A stretch of DNA of 64,000 nt, from the NCBI RefSeq assembly GCF_001659985.1, contig NZ_LYCS01000006.1, positions 148,008-212,007 of the forward strand, given 5' to 3'. Origin of the DNA: Oceanobacillus sp. Castelsardo. GTDB taxonomy: Bacteria; Bacillota; Bacilli; Bacillales; Amphibacillaceae. Below are positions 51,038-60,136 of this stretch, one piece after another. Within the stretch, counting starts at the first letter, position 1, and the number at the start of each line of letters is the position of its first letter. The translations under genes and the position numbers were made by a program. Under the pieces are notes generated by a model. The model was not told the origin of the DNA. It was given only the letters and a program-made list of their open reading frames with translations, and did not search any database.

Positions 51038-52234
51038 ATGTCAATCATCCAAGTAGATAAACTAACAAAAGTATTTGGAAAGAATACAAAACAGGCATTA
51101 AAACTACTTAATGAGGGCAAATCTAAAGAAGCCATACTGAAAGAAACGGGATGTACAGTTGGGGTTAATCAAGCTTCCTTTTCTGTAGAACCCGGTGAAA
51201 TTTTTGTGATTATGGGATTATCAGGGAGTGGTAAGTCAACATTAGTACGACTTATTAATCGTTTAATTGAACCAACGATAGGAAGCATTCTTATTGACGG
51301 AGAGGATTTATCTAAGATGGATCAATCAGCCCTGCGTCAAGTTAGAAGAGAAAAATTAAGTATGGTTTTCCAGAAGTTCGGTTTATTCCCACATCGAACG
51401 ATATTAAAGAATGCGGAATACGGACTGGAAATCCAAAATGTACCTAAAGAGGTTCGTGAAAAGAAGGCAAAAGAAGCTTTAGAACTAGTAGGCCTTGGAA
51501 ATTATTTAGAACAATATCCTGGGCAGCTTTCTGGTGGGATGCAACAACGTGTTGGACTTGCTAGAGCACTAGCGAATGATCCGAAAGTGCTATTAATGGA
51601 CGAAGCATTCTCGGCACTTGATCCATTAATTCGTAAGGAAATGCAAGATGAATTAATAGATTTACAAACGACGATGCAAAAAACAATCGTCTTTATTACA
51701 CATGATTTAGATGAAGCATTACGTTTAGGTGATCGGATTGCATTAATGAAAGATGGATCTATTGTACAAATCGGTACACCTGAAGAAATATTAGTTCATC
51801 CGGCAAATGATTATGTTGAAAAATTCGTGGAGGATGTTGACAAATCTAAAGTATTGACGGCTCAACATATTATGAAGCGACCAGAAACGATTAATATAGA
51901 AAAACATGGTCCACGTGTTGCATTAGAAAGAATGAGGGAAGAAGGTTTATCAAGTATTTTTGTAGTAGATGGTAAAAGAAATTTAAAAGGATACATTACT
52001 GCAGATGATGCATCTGATGCACGTAAGAAAGATATTAGAGATTTACAGCAAATAATAAAAACAGACATGCCGACAGTGGATAAAGATACGGCATTGCACG
52101 ATATATTTTCTATCATTCATGATTCGCAAGTACCTGTAACAGTAGTAGAGGAAGGAAAACTAGTAGGAGTTATTGTCAGAGGTTCTGTTATAGCAGCTCT
52201 TGCCGGGGAAGGCGAGGTGAATGTAGATGCTTAA
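51038..52234 (+). CDS. opuAA: Glycine betaine ABC transporter ATPase OpuAA
   Basis: 398 residues. ATPase domain with Walker [10 protein letters not shown] (about 57-65), signature LSGGMQQR (about 164-171) and Walker [13 protein letters not shown], plus tandem CBS domains (about 280-395) that sense ionic strength in OpuA-type systems. ATG 51038 has AGAGGTG 8 nt upstream; the in-frame GTG at 51029 sits inside that site. First gene of opuAA-AB-AC; overlaps opuAB by 8 nt. Imports the osmoprotectant glycine betaine under high osmolarity. Confidence 0.95.
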   Translation: MSIIQVDKLTKVFGKNTKQALKLLNEGKSKEAILKETGCTVGVNQASFSVEPGEIFVIMGLSGSGKSTLVRLINRLIEPTIGSILIDGEDLSKMDQSALRQVRREKLSMVFQKFGLFPHRTILKNAEYGLEIQNVPKEVREKKAKEALELVGLGNYLEQYPGQLSGGMQQRVGLARALANDPKVLLMDEAFSALDPLIRKEMQDELIDLQTTMQKTIVFITHDLDEALRLGDRIALMKDGSIVQIGTPEEILVHPANDYVEKFVEDVDKSKVLTAQHIMKRPETINIEKHGPRVALERMREEGLSSIFVVDGKRNLKGYITADDASDARKKDIRDLQQIIKTDMPTVDKDTALHDIFSIIHDSQVPVTVVEEGKLVGVIVRGSVIAALAGEGEVNVDA

Positions 52235-53081
52235 TAGTATATTAGGTTTTGTACCCAAACTACCCATTGCGGAAGGTACAGAATGGGTTACAGATAAAAC
52301 GAAAGAAACGTTTTCATTTTTATTCGAACCGATCAAAGAATATTTAAATGTATTTATGGAATTTTTCACAGAGGATGTATTATTAGCAATTCCACCTGTT
52401 ATTTTTATTCTTGCTATTGCGGTAATAGCGTTCTTTGTTTCCGGGAAAAAATTTGGTCTTGCCGCTTTTTCCATTGTCGGTCTTTGGTTAATTTATAATC
52501 AAGGTCACTGGGAAAATTTAATGTATACTGTCACATTAGTATTGTTGGCAAGTATCTTATCCGTCATTATTGGTGTTCCAATTGGTATTTTAATGTCTAA
52601 AAGTAAAATTGCAAATGCTATTATTACGCCGATTCTAGACTTTATGCAAACCATGCCAGCATTTGTTTATTTAATACCTGCTGTAGCATTTTTCAGTATT
52701 GGTATGGTTCCCGGTGTATTTGCTTCATTAATATTTGCTACACCTCCAACTGTTCGATTTACAAACCTAGGGATTAGACAGGTATCCAATGAACTAGTTG
52801 AAGCCGCAGATGCTTTTGGTAGTACAGGTGCACAGAAATTATTTAAGGTAGAATTACCGATGGCTAAATCAACCATTATGGCAGGAATTAACCAAACCGT
52901 GATGCTTGCACTTTCCATGGTTGTTATTGCTTCGATGATTGGAGCAAAAGGTCTAGGTAGAGAAGTTCTTTCCTCTCTTCAACGGGCAGAAGTGGGTACT
53001 GGTTTTGTAGCTGGTTTAGGTATTGTTATTTTAGCCATTATCATTGATCGTATTACACAAAATATGAACAAGAAAAAATAA
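52227..53081 (+). CDS. opuAB: Glycine betaine ABC transporter permease OpuAB
   Basis: 284 residues; an N-terminal amphipathic stretch (1-45) precedes about seven transmembrane helices. The permease coupling motif is seen in [20 protein letters not shown] (about 192-211; EAA loop). [11 protein letters not shown] and [12 protein letters not shown] are OpuAB-typical. Coupled to opuAA by an 8-nt overlap. No substrate-binding domain is fused, in line with a separate OpuAC. Confidence 0.95.
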   Translation: MLNSILGFVPKLPIAEGTEWVTDKTKETFSFLFEPIKEYLNVFMEFFTEDVLLAIPPVIFILAIAVIAFFVSGKKFGLAAFSIVGLWLIYNQGHWENLMYTVTLVLLASILSVIIGVPIGILMSKSKIANAIITPILDFMQTMPAFVYLIPAVAFFSIGMVPGVFASLIFATPPTVRFTNLGIRQVSNELVEAADAFGSTGAQKLFKVELPMAKSTIMAGINQTVMLALSMVVIASMIGAKGLGREVLSSLQRAEVGTGFVAGLGIVILAIIIDRITQNMNKKK

Positions 53082-53149
53082 GCTTAGTTGGCATCTTTTC
53101 AATTTGAAAAGTTTCCATATAAATATTAAAAGAAGGGGAGATTTTAGTT

Positions 53150-54064
53150 ATGTTTAATCTTAATTGGAAACGTCTAGGTGTTGTAGCTGGACTTTCTTTA
53201 TCGTTAGTTGCAGCAGGTTGTGGAGCAGCAGATTCGGAAACTGAAGAAAATACCGATTCTGCAACAGATAACCAAGCTACATCAGAAGAACAAAACGAAT
53301 TAGAGTTAGCTTATGTAGAGTGGGATTCTGAAGTTGCTTCAACAAATGTTATTGGTAAAGTATTAGAAGATTTAGGATATGATGTTACACTTACATCACT
53401 TGATAATGCTATTATGTGGGAAGCTGTTTCAACTGGTGATGTTGACGCGATGGTTTCTGCATGGCTACCATTAACCCATGGATCCCAATTCGAACAATAT
53501 GGTGATCAAATGGAAGATTTAGGGCCAAATTTGGAAGGTGCGAAAATTGGGTTAGTTGTTCCTGAATACATGGATGTTAATTCGATTGCTGATTTGAAAG
53601 ATGAAGCAGATCAAAAAATTACAGGAATTGAACCAGGTGCTGGTGTAGTTGCTGCGTCAGAACGATCTTTAGAAGACTATGACAACCTTGAAGGCTGGGA
53701 AGTACAAACTTCTTCAAGTGGTGCAATGGCAACAGCATTAAGTGAAGCAGTTGAAAGTGAGAAAGAGATTATAGTTACAGGTTGGAATCCACACTGGAAA
53801 TTCTCTAAATTTGATCTTAAATATCTAGAAGACCCTGAGGGAACATTTGGAGATGCAGAAACGATTAATACAATGGTTCGTGAAGGATTCAAAGAAGATG
53901 CGCCTGAAGCTTATCAAGTATTAGATAACTTCTATTGGGAAGTTGAAGATATGGAAGAAGTAATGCTTGCTATTGAGGAAGGAGAAACTCCTGAAGATGC
54001 AGCAGCAGCTTGGGTAGAAGAAAATCAAGATAGAGTAGCTGAGTGGACAGAAGGAATTAAGTAA
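53150..54064 (+). CDS. opuAC: Glycine betaine-binding lipoprotein OpuAC
   Basis: 304 residues. Lipoprotein signal ending LSLVAAGC (Cys about 24), an acidic Asp/Glu/Thr/Asn linker (about 25-48), and an OpuAC ligand-binding domain. Candidate aromatic-box Trp residues lie in YVEWDSE, AIMWEAVS, SAWLPLTH and GWNPHWKF. The acidic linker fits a halotolerant organism. GAAGGGGAG precedes ATG 53150, and a strong terminator ends the operon. Confidence 0.95.
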   Translation: MFNLNWKRLGVVAGLSLSLVAAGCGAADSETEENTDSATDNQATSEEQNELELAYVEWDSEVASTNVIGKVLEDLGYDVTLTSLDNAIMWEAVSTGDVDAMVSAWLPLTHGSQFEQYGDQMEDLGPNLEGAKIGLVVPEYMDVNSIADLKDEADQKITGIEPGAGVVAASERSLEDYDNLEGWEVQTSSSGAMATALSEAVESEKEIIVTGWNPHWKFSKFDLKYLEDPEGTFGDAETINTMVREGFKEDAPEAYQVLDNFYWEVEDMEEVMLAIEEGETPEDAAAAWVEENQDRVAEWTEGIK

Positions 54065-54074
54065 TTAAATAAGT

Positions 54075-54109
54075 ATAAAAAAGCTGATGCATATTGTATC
54101 AGCTTTTTT
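54075..54109 (+). terminator. Intrinsic terminator of the opuA operon
   Basis: AAAAAAGCTGAT and ATCAGCTTTTTT are exact complements around a 10-nt loop. Confidence 0.9.
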
Positions 54110-54153
54110 GCAGATAAGAAGGTGCAGAAACTTTGTCTTACCTTAGTATCTAT

Positions 54154-54516
54154 TTAATTGGTGGTGGTAGTCTTTACTTTTTCTTCAAGATCTCTTAAAC
54201 TATTTTCTATTTGTTCTAAGTACTTATGAATATTCTCTTGATGAGGTTCTACTGTGTCTTTCCATTCTTCCACTGATTTCTTAATATCTTGGGTTAAATC
54301 CTTGATTAAGGATGCACTTTCTTTTGAAGTTTCAGTTATTTGTCTTTTAAGACGTAGGCCATCTTCTTTTAAATTGTTAAGTAACTCCTTCATATCTTGC
54401 TCTCTAAAGCGGTTACGAAAATCTCTTCCTGATGAAGGTGTAGTTAATAAAGCTATGGATGCACTAACAGCTCCGCCAACAATGAGTCCTAAAACGAGTG
54501 ATTTCGTTCTTGACAA
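54154..54516 (-). CDS. yhaH: YtxH-domain protein YhaH
   Basis: About 120 residues: an N-terminal glycine-rich transmembrane helix (KSLVLGLIVGGAVSASIALL) followed by TTPSSGRDFRNRF, the YtxH-domain hallmark, and a long coiled coil (about 40-120). TTG 54516 gives 10-nt spacing from AAAGGAG; GTG 54525 would touch it. Position beside trpP and hit matches B. subtilis yhaH. General-stress type protein; function unknown. Confidence 0.85.
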   Translation of the reverse strand: MSRTKSLVLGLIVGGAVSASIALLTTPSSGRDFRNRFREQDMKELLNNLKEDGLRLKRQITETSKESASLIKDLTQDIKKSVEEWKDTVEPHQENIHKYLEQIENSLRDLEEKVKTTTTN

Positions 54517-54678
54517 AGATAACACGCTCCTTTCCTTTCATTCCATATTATAACATGATAATTAATAATACTACAGTAAAGCGTTAGTTGAAAGCGATAC
54601 ATTTTGCTTAAGAACAAAAGCGCAAAACGTGGCATTCCTTATGATAATAATTTAATAAGCAAAGTTTTTTCTATGATT

Positions 54679-54725
54679 CAAAAAAAGGATCCTTAGGCAC
54701 TATGCCAGAGGACTCCTTCGAAAAA
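54679..54725 (-). terminator. Intrinsic terminator of trpP
   Basis: On the minus strand AAGGAGTCCT...GGCA pairs with TGCC...AGGATCCTT around TAG, followed by T7. Confidence 0.82.
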
Positions 54726-54734
54726 ATATTCTGT

Positions 54735-55256
54735 TTAAGTTGCCGCGATGAACTTTGTTCTCTTCATGATGGATTGGACCACTGGGTAAATTACTACCAT
54801 GATAAGTGTATTTACTGCAGCAGCAGGTAATACCGCGCCAATTAACATTGCTAAGAAAGTCCCATCACCTAAACCAGCAATTAATGCAACTACTCCTACA
54901 AATACGGAACCACTAATTACCGTTCCGATGAAAGTCAAGATAGGTGCACTAACAGCATTGCGAACTTTCTTTTGTAGTAGTACGAAAAGAGCTAAAACAA
55001 TAAATGCAGATAAAGGCTTATCAATCATGTTTGCAATTTGCCCACCAGGAGCTTGTGTAGTTAAGGCGGAAATGACTCCAGATACTAATGCTAATAACAA
55101 AACGTACCTTGCTTTAGGGAATAGAAATACACCCAAAAACATCATGGATAACAACATATCTGGCTTAACCCCAAAAACAAACCCTGGAACGACCGCGTGT
55201 AATACAGTACCAATCCCTACTAAAAGTGACAAAGTAATTAAAATGCGAATATTCAT
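54735..55256 (-). CDS. trpP: Tryptophan transporter TrpP
   Basis: Tryptophan uptake permease, 173 residues with five or six hydrophobic helices; HAVVPGFVFGVKPDMLLSMM and SALTTQAPGGQIANMIDK are family-typical. Position between yhaH and hit matches B. subtilis. GAGGAGAG lies just before ATG 55256 and is part of a row of NAG triplets, consistent with translational control by TRAP, as known for B. subtilis trpP. Confidence 0.93.
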   Translation of the reverse strand: MNIRILITLSLLVGIGTVLHAVVPGFVFGVKPDMLLSMMFLGVFLFPKARYVLLLALVSGVISALTTQAPGGQIANMIDKPLSAFIVLALFVLLQKKVRNAVSAPILTFIGTVISGSVFVGVVALIAGLGDGTFLAMLIGAVLPAAAVNTLIMVVIYPVVQSIMKRTKFIAAT

Positions 55257-55257
55257 T

Positions 55258-55307
55258 CTTATCTCTCCTCATCTAAGCTTTTCTAAGCTACTCCCAACTG
55301 TACACTC
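55258..55307 (-). promoter_or_regulatory. TRAP-binding-like NAG triplet row over the trpP ribosome binding site
   Basis: In RNA order: GAG (55307-55305), CAG (55300-55298), GAG (55293), TAG (55290), TAG (55285), AAG (55280), TAG (55275), GAG (55270), GAG (55267), AAG (55260). Five consecutive triplets are exactly 5 nt apart (2-nt spacers), the preferred TRAP geometry. The last ones form the Shine-Dalgarno sequence. Confidence 0.75.
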
Positions 55308-55392
55308 GTTGTCAGTTGCGGAAACTTACAGTCATTATAACAAAAATGGTAATAAATAAAAAGTAGTATTTTTTACTTTCTTTGTTTTCAGA

Positions 55393-55824
55393 TTAATCGC
55401 GGATATTCTGCCCAATTTCTGTAGCGATTTGTTGTAAATCTTCTGATGTATAGTCATCATTATGAATAATCCAATTAGGTGTATAGCCGTCTCCCTCACC
55501 ATAACGTGGGATAAGGTGGATATGTAAATGAAATACAGATTGTTCAGCTGCTTCTCCGTTGTTGTTTAATGTATTTAATCCAAGTGGTTGATATGTTTCT
55601 TTTATAGCATTTGCCACTTTTGGAATTCGTGCATACAATTCTTTAGCTACTTCAGGTGGTGTTTCGAAAATATCTTTTACATGTGTTTTTGGGATTACCA
55701 ATGTATGTCCTTTTGTAACTTGTGAAATGTCTAAAAATGCATATACATGTTCATCTTCATAAACTTTCGCTGATGGAATATCACCATTGATAATTTTACA
55801 AAAAATACAATTTTCATGATTCAT
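55393..55824 (-). CDS. hit: HIT-family nucleotide hydrolase (Hit/HinT)
   Basis: 143 residues. Zinc/loop Cys pair CIFCKIINGD at the N terminus and the histidine triad HLHIHLIPRY (about 99-108). Hydrolyses nucleotide phosphoramidates or related substrates (family knowledge). ATTAGGAGTG precedes ATG 55824; the longer reading to 55881 has none. A promoter, TTTACT-N18-TACAAT, lies directly upstream. Adjacent to ecsAB, divergently, as in B. subtilis. Confidence 0.94.
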   Translation of the reverse strand: MNHENCIFCKIINGDIPSAKVYEDEHVYAFLDISQVTKGHTLVIPKTHVKDIFETPPEVAKELYARIPKVANAIKETYQPLGLNTLNNNGEAAEQSVFHLHIHLIPRYGEGDGYTPNWIIHNDDYTSEDLQQIATEIGQNIRD

Positions 55825-55857
55825 ATTGATCACTCCTAATTCATAATAATTATTACT

Positions 55858-55887
55858 ATTGTATATAGGAATAGGAAACAAAGTAAA
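55858..55887 (-). promoter_or_regulatory. Putative hit promoter
   Basis: On the minus strand TTTACT (55887-55882), 18-bp spacer, TACAAT (55863-55858), about 34 bp before the hit start codon. Confidence 0.5.
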
Positions 55888-55937
55888 GTGTTTAGAGTAT
55901 TGTCTTTACTGAATATTTAAAGTTTATGGTTAATAAA

Positions 55938-55983
55938 AAGAAATAGGCCCAACCCGCATATGCGAGCTAGACCTATTTTATGA
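55938..55983 (-). terminator. Intrinsic terminator of the candidate leader RNA
   Basis: On the minus strand AAATAGG pairs with CCTATTT, with an inner CGCATATGCG palindrome; CTTTTTATT follows. The T-run is on the minus strand, so this orientation is preferred. Confidence 0.75.
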
Positions 55984-56115
55984 AGAAACAGGATGGTAAA
56001 CCTAATGAGTGGGGACCGTAAACCTGTTAGACAGAATTTACAAAAACCTTTTTGTCAAAGCCTCAGGAACTGAGACGATATCTGGCAAAAGGGTTTTCTA
56101 CATTAGAATCGCCAA

Positions 56116-56247
56116 CACTAACACCTCATTTGTGTGTAAAATAGTCTCAAATTCAGAGTAGATTATCGTTCACTAACACCTCATTTGTGTTTTTTTAATA
56201 TACACAAAATCTATATTAGTAACTCGATCACTAACACCTCATTTGTG
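56116..56247 (-). repeat. Three copies of CACAAATGAGGTGTTAGTG, 55 and 58 bp apart
   Basis: Copies at 56116-56134, 56171-56189 and 56229-56247 are identical over 19 bp; the DNA between them is not. GAGG lies 5 nt before the final GTG of each. From that GTG, frames of 6 codons plus stop follow: 56118-56098 (stop TAG), 56173-56153 (TGA) and 56231-56211 (TAG). The fifth codon is CTA in all three. Confidence 0.9.
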
Positions 56248-56451
56248 ATTCACACTTGATTAAGTGTTTGCTGCATCCCGTTTCTTCAGTACCTATTATG
56301 AACCTATTTCACAGTTTATATACAAAAAAAGATAAATTTTTTCAGAAAAAAAATAAATCCCTATTTATATGTCGAAATTTTGCTGACAGTTTGTTTTGGA
56401 AATGCCCGCTAAAAGTGATAAAATCAAGGGTAATGAAGAGGAGGAAATGAT

Positions 56452-57195
56452 TTGGATTCACTTTTACAAATTGATAATCTTTATGGTGGGTATACACATA
56501 AAAACGTCCTTCATGGTATTTCCTTTGATGTAAAACCGAAAGAAATTGTTGGTTTAATTGGATTAAATGGTGCAGGAAAAAGTACAACCATTAAACATGT
56601 TATAGGCCTCATGCAACCGAAAAAGGGGAACATTGCTGTAAATGGAAAAACGTTTAGGGAAAGCCCCACAACTTACCGAAAACAAATCGCATATATTCCT
56701 GAAATGCCAATACTTTATGATGAATTAACCTTATATGAACACCTTCAACTTACTGCAATGGCGTACGGACTTAATGAAGATATATTTAAGGAAAGATTAG
56801 ATCCTTTATTAAAAGAATTTCGTATGGAGAAGAAATTGAATTGGTTTCCGGTTCATTTTTCAAAAGGAATGCGTCAAAAAGTAATGATTATGTGTGCATT
56901 TTTAATTAATCCACCATTATATATAGTGGACGAGCCGTTCGTTGGGTTAGATCCACTTGGAATACAATCCTATTTACAATTAATGAATGATGTTAAAAAC
57001 AATGGTGCGGGAGTTTTAATGTCTACACATATATTAGCAACTGCCGAACGGTATTGTGACCGTTTTGTCATTTTGCATGATGGTAAAATTCGTGCAAATG
57101 GTACATTGGACGAATTAAGGGACAGTTTCCATATGCCAGGTGCTACTTTGGATGATTTATATGTTCAATTAACAAAGGAAGATAGCCATGTTTGA
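56452..57195 (+). CDS. ecsA: ABC transporter ATPase EcsA
   Basis: ATPase of the Ecs system, needed for site-2 protease function, exoprotein processing and peptide-pheromone export in Firmicutes. 247 residues: Walker A GLNGAGKST (about 37-45), Q-loop AYIPEMPILYDEL, signature FSKGMRQK (about 138-145), Walker B LYIVDEPFVGLDP, switch STHILATAE. TTG 56452 is set by AGGAGG at 56438-56443 (8-nt spacing); the nearby ATG is out of frame. Overlaps ecsB by 8 nt. Confidence 0.95.
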   Translation: MDSLLQIDNLYGGYTHKNVLHGISFDVKPKEIVGLIGLNGAGKSTTIKHVIGLMQPKKGNIAVNGKTFRESPTTYRKQIAYIPEMPILYDELTLYEHLQLTAMAYGLNEDIFKERLDPLLKEFRMEKKLNWFPVHFSKGMRQKVMIMCAFLINPPLYIVDEPFVGLDPLGIQSYLQLMNDVKNNGAGVLMSTHILATAERYCDRFVILHDGKIRANGTLDELRDSFHMPGATLDDLYVQLTKEDSHV

Positions 57196-58402
57196 TTCCC
57201 ATTTGTTTTATAAAAGGCGTTTATCCGCCCATATGAAGGAATTAGGGCGGTATTTACGTTATATATTAAATGGACACATGGCTGTTGTGCTTTTCTTTCT
57301 AATTTCAACTTTAGCTGTCTATTATCAGCAAGCTTTAATTCTTTTACCGCCTAATTTTCCAACTGCTGTCATTATTGGGATTTTATTTGGTTTAGTTGCC
57401 AGCTATAGTCCTGTACGAACATTATTAAAGGAACCAGACCTTGTATTTATTATTACAGCAGAAGATAAAATGAATGCTTATTTTCGAAATACTTTAATTT
57501 ATAGCTTCGTCATTCAATTATATTTAATCTTACTTTTAGCGGCAGCTTTAGGACCTTTATATTTTGCTTCTTATCCCGAACGTTCTGGAACCACTTATCT
57601 ACTTTCTTTACTCGTTTTACTTATAATTAAAATAGGTAATCTTTTCGCAAATTGGTGGATGTTAAAAGTTAGAGATAAGAACACACGACTTTTAGATGTT
57701 TTCGCTCGAACCATATTAAACATTGTCATTTTTTATTTTCTTGTACATGGCGATGTTATGTTTGCAGGAATTACGACGATTATTTTTGTTATCATTTTTC
57801 TCTATGATTATTACTATTCCAAAAAGCAAATAGGGATTAATTGGGATTTACTAATCGAAAAAGATCAGCATCGCTTGCAGGCCTTTTATCGTTTTGCCAA
57901 TATGTTTGCAGATGTACCTCATTTAAAGGTACGTGTAAAAAAACGCCAATGGCTCGTTCGTTTAATTACAAAATCAGTTTCATTTCAAAATAAAAATAGT
58001 TACGACTATTTATACCGCATTACTTTTGTACGTAGTGGGGAGTATTTAGGGATGTATTTCCGATTAATCGTAATTGGAGGATTATTTATTTTCTTTATCC
58101 CGATTATGTGGTTAAAGGTTATTCTTAGCATATTATTTTTATATTTAAGTACTTTCCAAATGATGACGTTGTATCACCATCATCGAGTGAATATATGGTT
58201 AGATTTGTATCCAGTTGAATTGGGTGAGCGAAAAAGAGCTGTTATGAAAATTTTATATCAATTAAGTATTGTTCAAACAATTCTTTTTGCTCTTGTCGTA
58301 GTTTTATCACAAGACTATTTAGGATTTTTTATTACGTTAATTGGTGGTTTATTATTTAGTTTCGCATTTATTAATGGGTATGTGAGGGCTAAATTGGATT
58401 AA
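57188..58402 (+). CDS. ecsB: ABC transporter membrane subunit EcsB
   Basis: 404 residues, about ten hydrophobic helices; FDSHLFYKRRLSAHMKELGR at the N terminus and NSYDYLYRITFVRSGEYLGM (about 270-289) are EcsB-typical. ATG 57188 lies in the end of ecsA, indicating coupled translation. The third gene of B. subtilis (ecsC) is absent; a shared terminator follows immediately. Confidence 0.94.
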   Translation: MFDSHLFYKRRLSAHMKELGRYLRYILNGHMAVVLFFLISTLAVYYQQALILLPPNFPTAVIIGILFGLVASYSPVRTLLKEPDLVFIITAEDKMNAYFRNTLIYSFVIQLYLILLLAAALGPLYFASYPERSGTTYLLSLLVLLIIKIGNLFANWWMLKVRDKNTRLLDVFARTILNIVIFYFLVHGDVMFAGITTIIFVIIFLYDYYYSKKQIGINWDLLIEKDQHRLQAFYRFANMFADVPHLKVRVKKRQWLVRLITKSVSFQNKNSYDYLYRITFVRSGEYLGMYFRLIVIGGLFIFFIPIMWLKVILSILFLYLSTFQMMTLYHHHRVNIWLDLYPVELGERKRAVMKILYQLSIVQTILFALVVVLSQDYLGFFITLIGGLLFSFAFINGYVRAKLD

Positions 58403-58443
58403 AAAAGAAATCAGCGGGATAATCCCGTTGATTTCTTTTTTAG
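58402..58443. terminator. Bidirectional terminator between ecsB and the ferritin-like gene
   Basis: AAAAAAGAAATCA-CGGG and CCCG-TGATTTCTTTTTT pair with one G-T around ATAAT; A6/T6 flanks. Confidence 0.92.
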
Positions 58444-58451
58444 ATATCCAA

Positions 58452-58889
58452 TTAAGATTGGAATCTTGGATCTTCTAATAGTCGTTCAATTTCCTCTTTA
58501 TGATTTGTTTCATCTGCAATTAAATCTTCTAATTTTACAGCAAGTTCTGTTAAACCTAGATTTTCTGCCTGTTGTTTTCTTGTTTCATATCGTTTAACTG
58601 TATTTGATTCAGCTTTTAGAGTTGCCTCTAGTAAATCTTTAACATCAGTTGGTTGTGGGACTTCTGCAGCACTAGTTGTCGGTACTCCACCCAGTGATTT
58701 AATTTTTTCGGAAAGATATAATGCATGTCCTAACTCATCTGTAATCTCTTCTTCAAAAAAAGGCTTAAGAGCAGAACGATAAAGTCCAGAAACTACGGAT
58801 GCGCTATAAGTATATTGAATAGCTGCTCCATATTCATGAGATAAATCTTCATTTAATCCATCGATTAATTGTTTCATTTCTTTTTCCAC
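58452..58889 (-). CDS. Ferritin-like di-iron protein (bacterioferritin/Dps-like)
   Basis: 145 residues, a four-helix bundle. Candidate iron ligands: Glu in LSHEYGAAIQY, EITDELGHALYL (ExxH), KAESNTVKRYE and ADETNHKEEIE (ExxH). This is the carboxylate/His pattern of ferritin-like proteins. Start GTG 58889 (GGCAGGGATAATC upstream); a second in-frame ATG five codons on is possible. Divergent from the PAP2 gene. Iron storage or peroxide protection is likely but unproven. Confidence 0.82.
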   Translation of the reverse strand: MEKEMKQLIDGLNEDLSHEYGAAIQYTYSASVVSGLYRSALKPFFEEEITDELGHALYLSEKIKSLGGVPTTSAAEVPQPTDVKDLLEATLKAESNTVKRYETRKQQAENLGLTELAVKLEDLIADETNHKEEIERLLEDPRFQS

Positions 58890-58980
58890 GATTATCCCTG
58901 CCTTTGTATTTTTGTTATACTACTTCTATACCACGTTACATATTTTTAAAACATTATATAGAAAAAAGGGGTTACCATCA

Positions 58981-59613
58981 TTGTTGCGGAAAAGAAATCT
59001 CATTATATTGCTATCCCTCATGATACTCTTAACTATCTCAATTTGGATTTTTCAAATTATGAATGGCTATGTTCCCTTTGTGGATCAGTGGGTAATTGAA
59101 CTAGTGGAAGGATATGCGGATACACCTTTATATTCTTTTGCATTTGCAATAACTCATTTGGGGTCAAGGCAATTTTTGATTCCTTTTGTCTTTATATCAT
59201 CGGTAATTTTGTTATTGATATATAAACATTGGCTTCCTTCCCTTATATTTGCGGGTGGCACACTTTTTTCCCATTTTATAAATGGATTAATTAAAGGTAT
59301 TATCCAGCGTGAAAGACCTAGCATTATCGTAGAAGCTAATGCGGTGGGCGAAAGTTTTCCATCAGGTCATGCAATGGTATCAATGGTTTGTTATGGTCTA
59401 CTAGCCTATTTTATTACGAGAAAAGTGAAAGCACGTAGCATATCTTTGGTCATACAGATTATATTATCTTTTCTTGTATTTCTTATCGGGATTAGTAGGT
59501 TTATTATAAATGCACACTATTTGACTGATGTTTTAGCGGGATTTGTTATAGGATTCATCTTTCTTATCTGCTACATTTATCTATATGAAAGGCTTCATCG
59601 AAAAGAGTCATAA
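58981..59613 (+). CDS. PAP2-family phosphatase
   Basis: Membrane lipid phosphatase (undecaprenyl-pyrophosphate or phosphatidylglycerol-phosphate type). About 210 residues with six hydrophobic helices. The three family motifs are present: KGIIQRERPS (KxxxxxxRP), SFPSGHAM (PSGH) and SRFIINAHYLTD (SRxxxxxHxxxD). The start is TTG 58981 (or TTG 58984), with AAAAAAGGGG upstream; a longer reading to 58912 has no ribosome binding site and would spoil the membrane leader. Confidence 0.88.
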   Translation: MLRKRNLIILLSLMILLTISIWIFQIMNGYVPFVDQWVIELVEGYADTPLYSFAFAITHLGSRQFLIPFVFISSVILLLIYKHWLPSLIFAGGTLFSHFINGLIKGIIQRERPSIIVEANAVGESFPSGHAMVSMVCYGLLAYFITRKVKARSISLVIQIILSFLVFLIGISRFIINAHYLTDVLAGFVIGFIFLICYIYLYERLHRKES

Positions 59614-59710
59614 AGTTGTCATAGTTATTTTTAGTAATCAGGTTGTGTTTCGTAATTTAATTCATGTATAATTAATTTTTAGATAAGTAAACCATGAGAG
59701 GATATTCGAT

Positions 59711-60136
59711 ATGGGAAAACTAACTAAAAAAGCTGAGAATCTATTAATGCTAGCATGGACACAAGCCTTTATCGCAATGGCTGGGAGTTTGTTTTATTCT
59801 GAAGCAATGGGATATATCCCCTGTGAGCTATGTTGGTATCAGCGAATTTTGATGTATCCATTAGTCATTGTTTATGGAGTTGCTGCAATTAAGAAAGAAA
59901 TTAATATTATTCTACCGGGCGTTATTTTAAGTGGAATTGGTATAGTTGTTTCTTTCTATCATTATCTTGTTCAAAAGGTTCCAGCAATGCAGGAAATTGG
60001 AGGATCATGTATTGGTGGGGTTCCTTGTAATGTGATGTATGTGAATTATTTTGGTTTTATTACTATACCGTTTTTAGCGTTAGTCGCATTTATTGTTATA
60101 TTTGTTTTAAGTATACTTTTATCACGTCTTAACTAG
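59711..60136 (+). CDS. bdbC: Disulfide bond formation protein DsbB/BdbC family
   Basis: Quinone-coupled thiol oxidase that regenerates an extracytoplasmic thioredoxin-like oxidant. 141 residues, four transmembrane helices. Redox pairs: PCELCWYQR (CxxC, about 36-39) and GSCIGGVPC (about 96-102). AGAGGATATTCG precedes ATG 59711. The last residues SRLN and the TAG stop are encoded by repeat element A3, which begins at 60121. The partner-like thioredoxin gene lies just past that element. Confidence 0.93.
   Translation: MGKLTKKAENLLMLAWTQAFIAMAGSLFYSEAMGYIPCELCWYQRILMYPLVIVYGVAAIKKEINIILPGVILSGIGIVVSFYHYLVQKVPAMQEIGGSCIGGVPCNVMYVNYFGFITIPFLALVAFIVIFVLSILLSRLN

Larger units (their letters stand above)
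55925..56250 (-). ncRNA. Candidate structured leader/small RNA with three mini-ORFs and a terminator
   Basis: Read on the minus strand: three SD-like boxes with six-codon frames (56231-56098), hairpin 1 (AAAACCCTTTTG with CAAAAAGGTTTT, 56097-56042, inner CTCAG/CTGAG), hairpin 2 (AACAGG/CCTGTT, about 56026-55987, with AGGTTTAC twice), and a terminator (55983-55938). It lies upstream of hit but stops before hit's own promoter, so it may be a free RNA or a conditional leader. I recognise no known riboswitch in it. Confidence 0.45.

Noticed and set aside
56116..56247. CRISPR-like mini-array (19-bp repeats, 36-39-bp spacers)
   Set aside because: Only three units, unequal spacers that share sequence between copies, and no cas genes; the SD/ORF reading explains the conserved part better.
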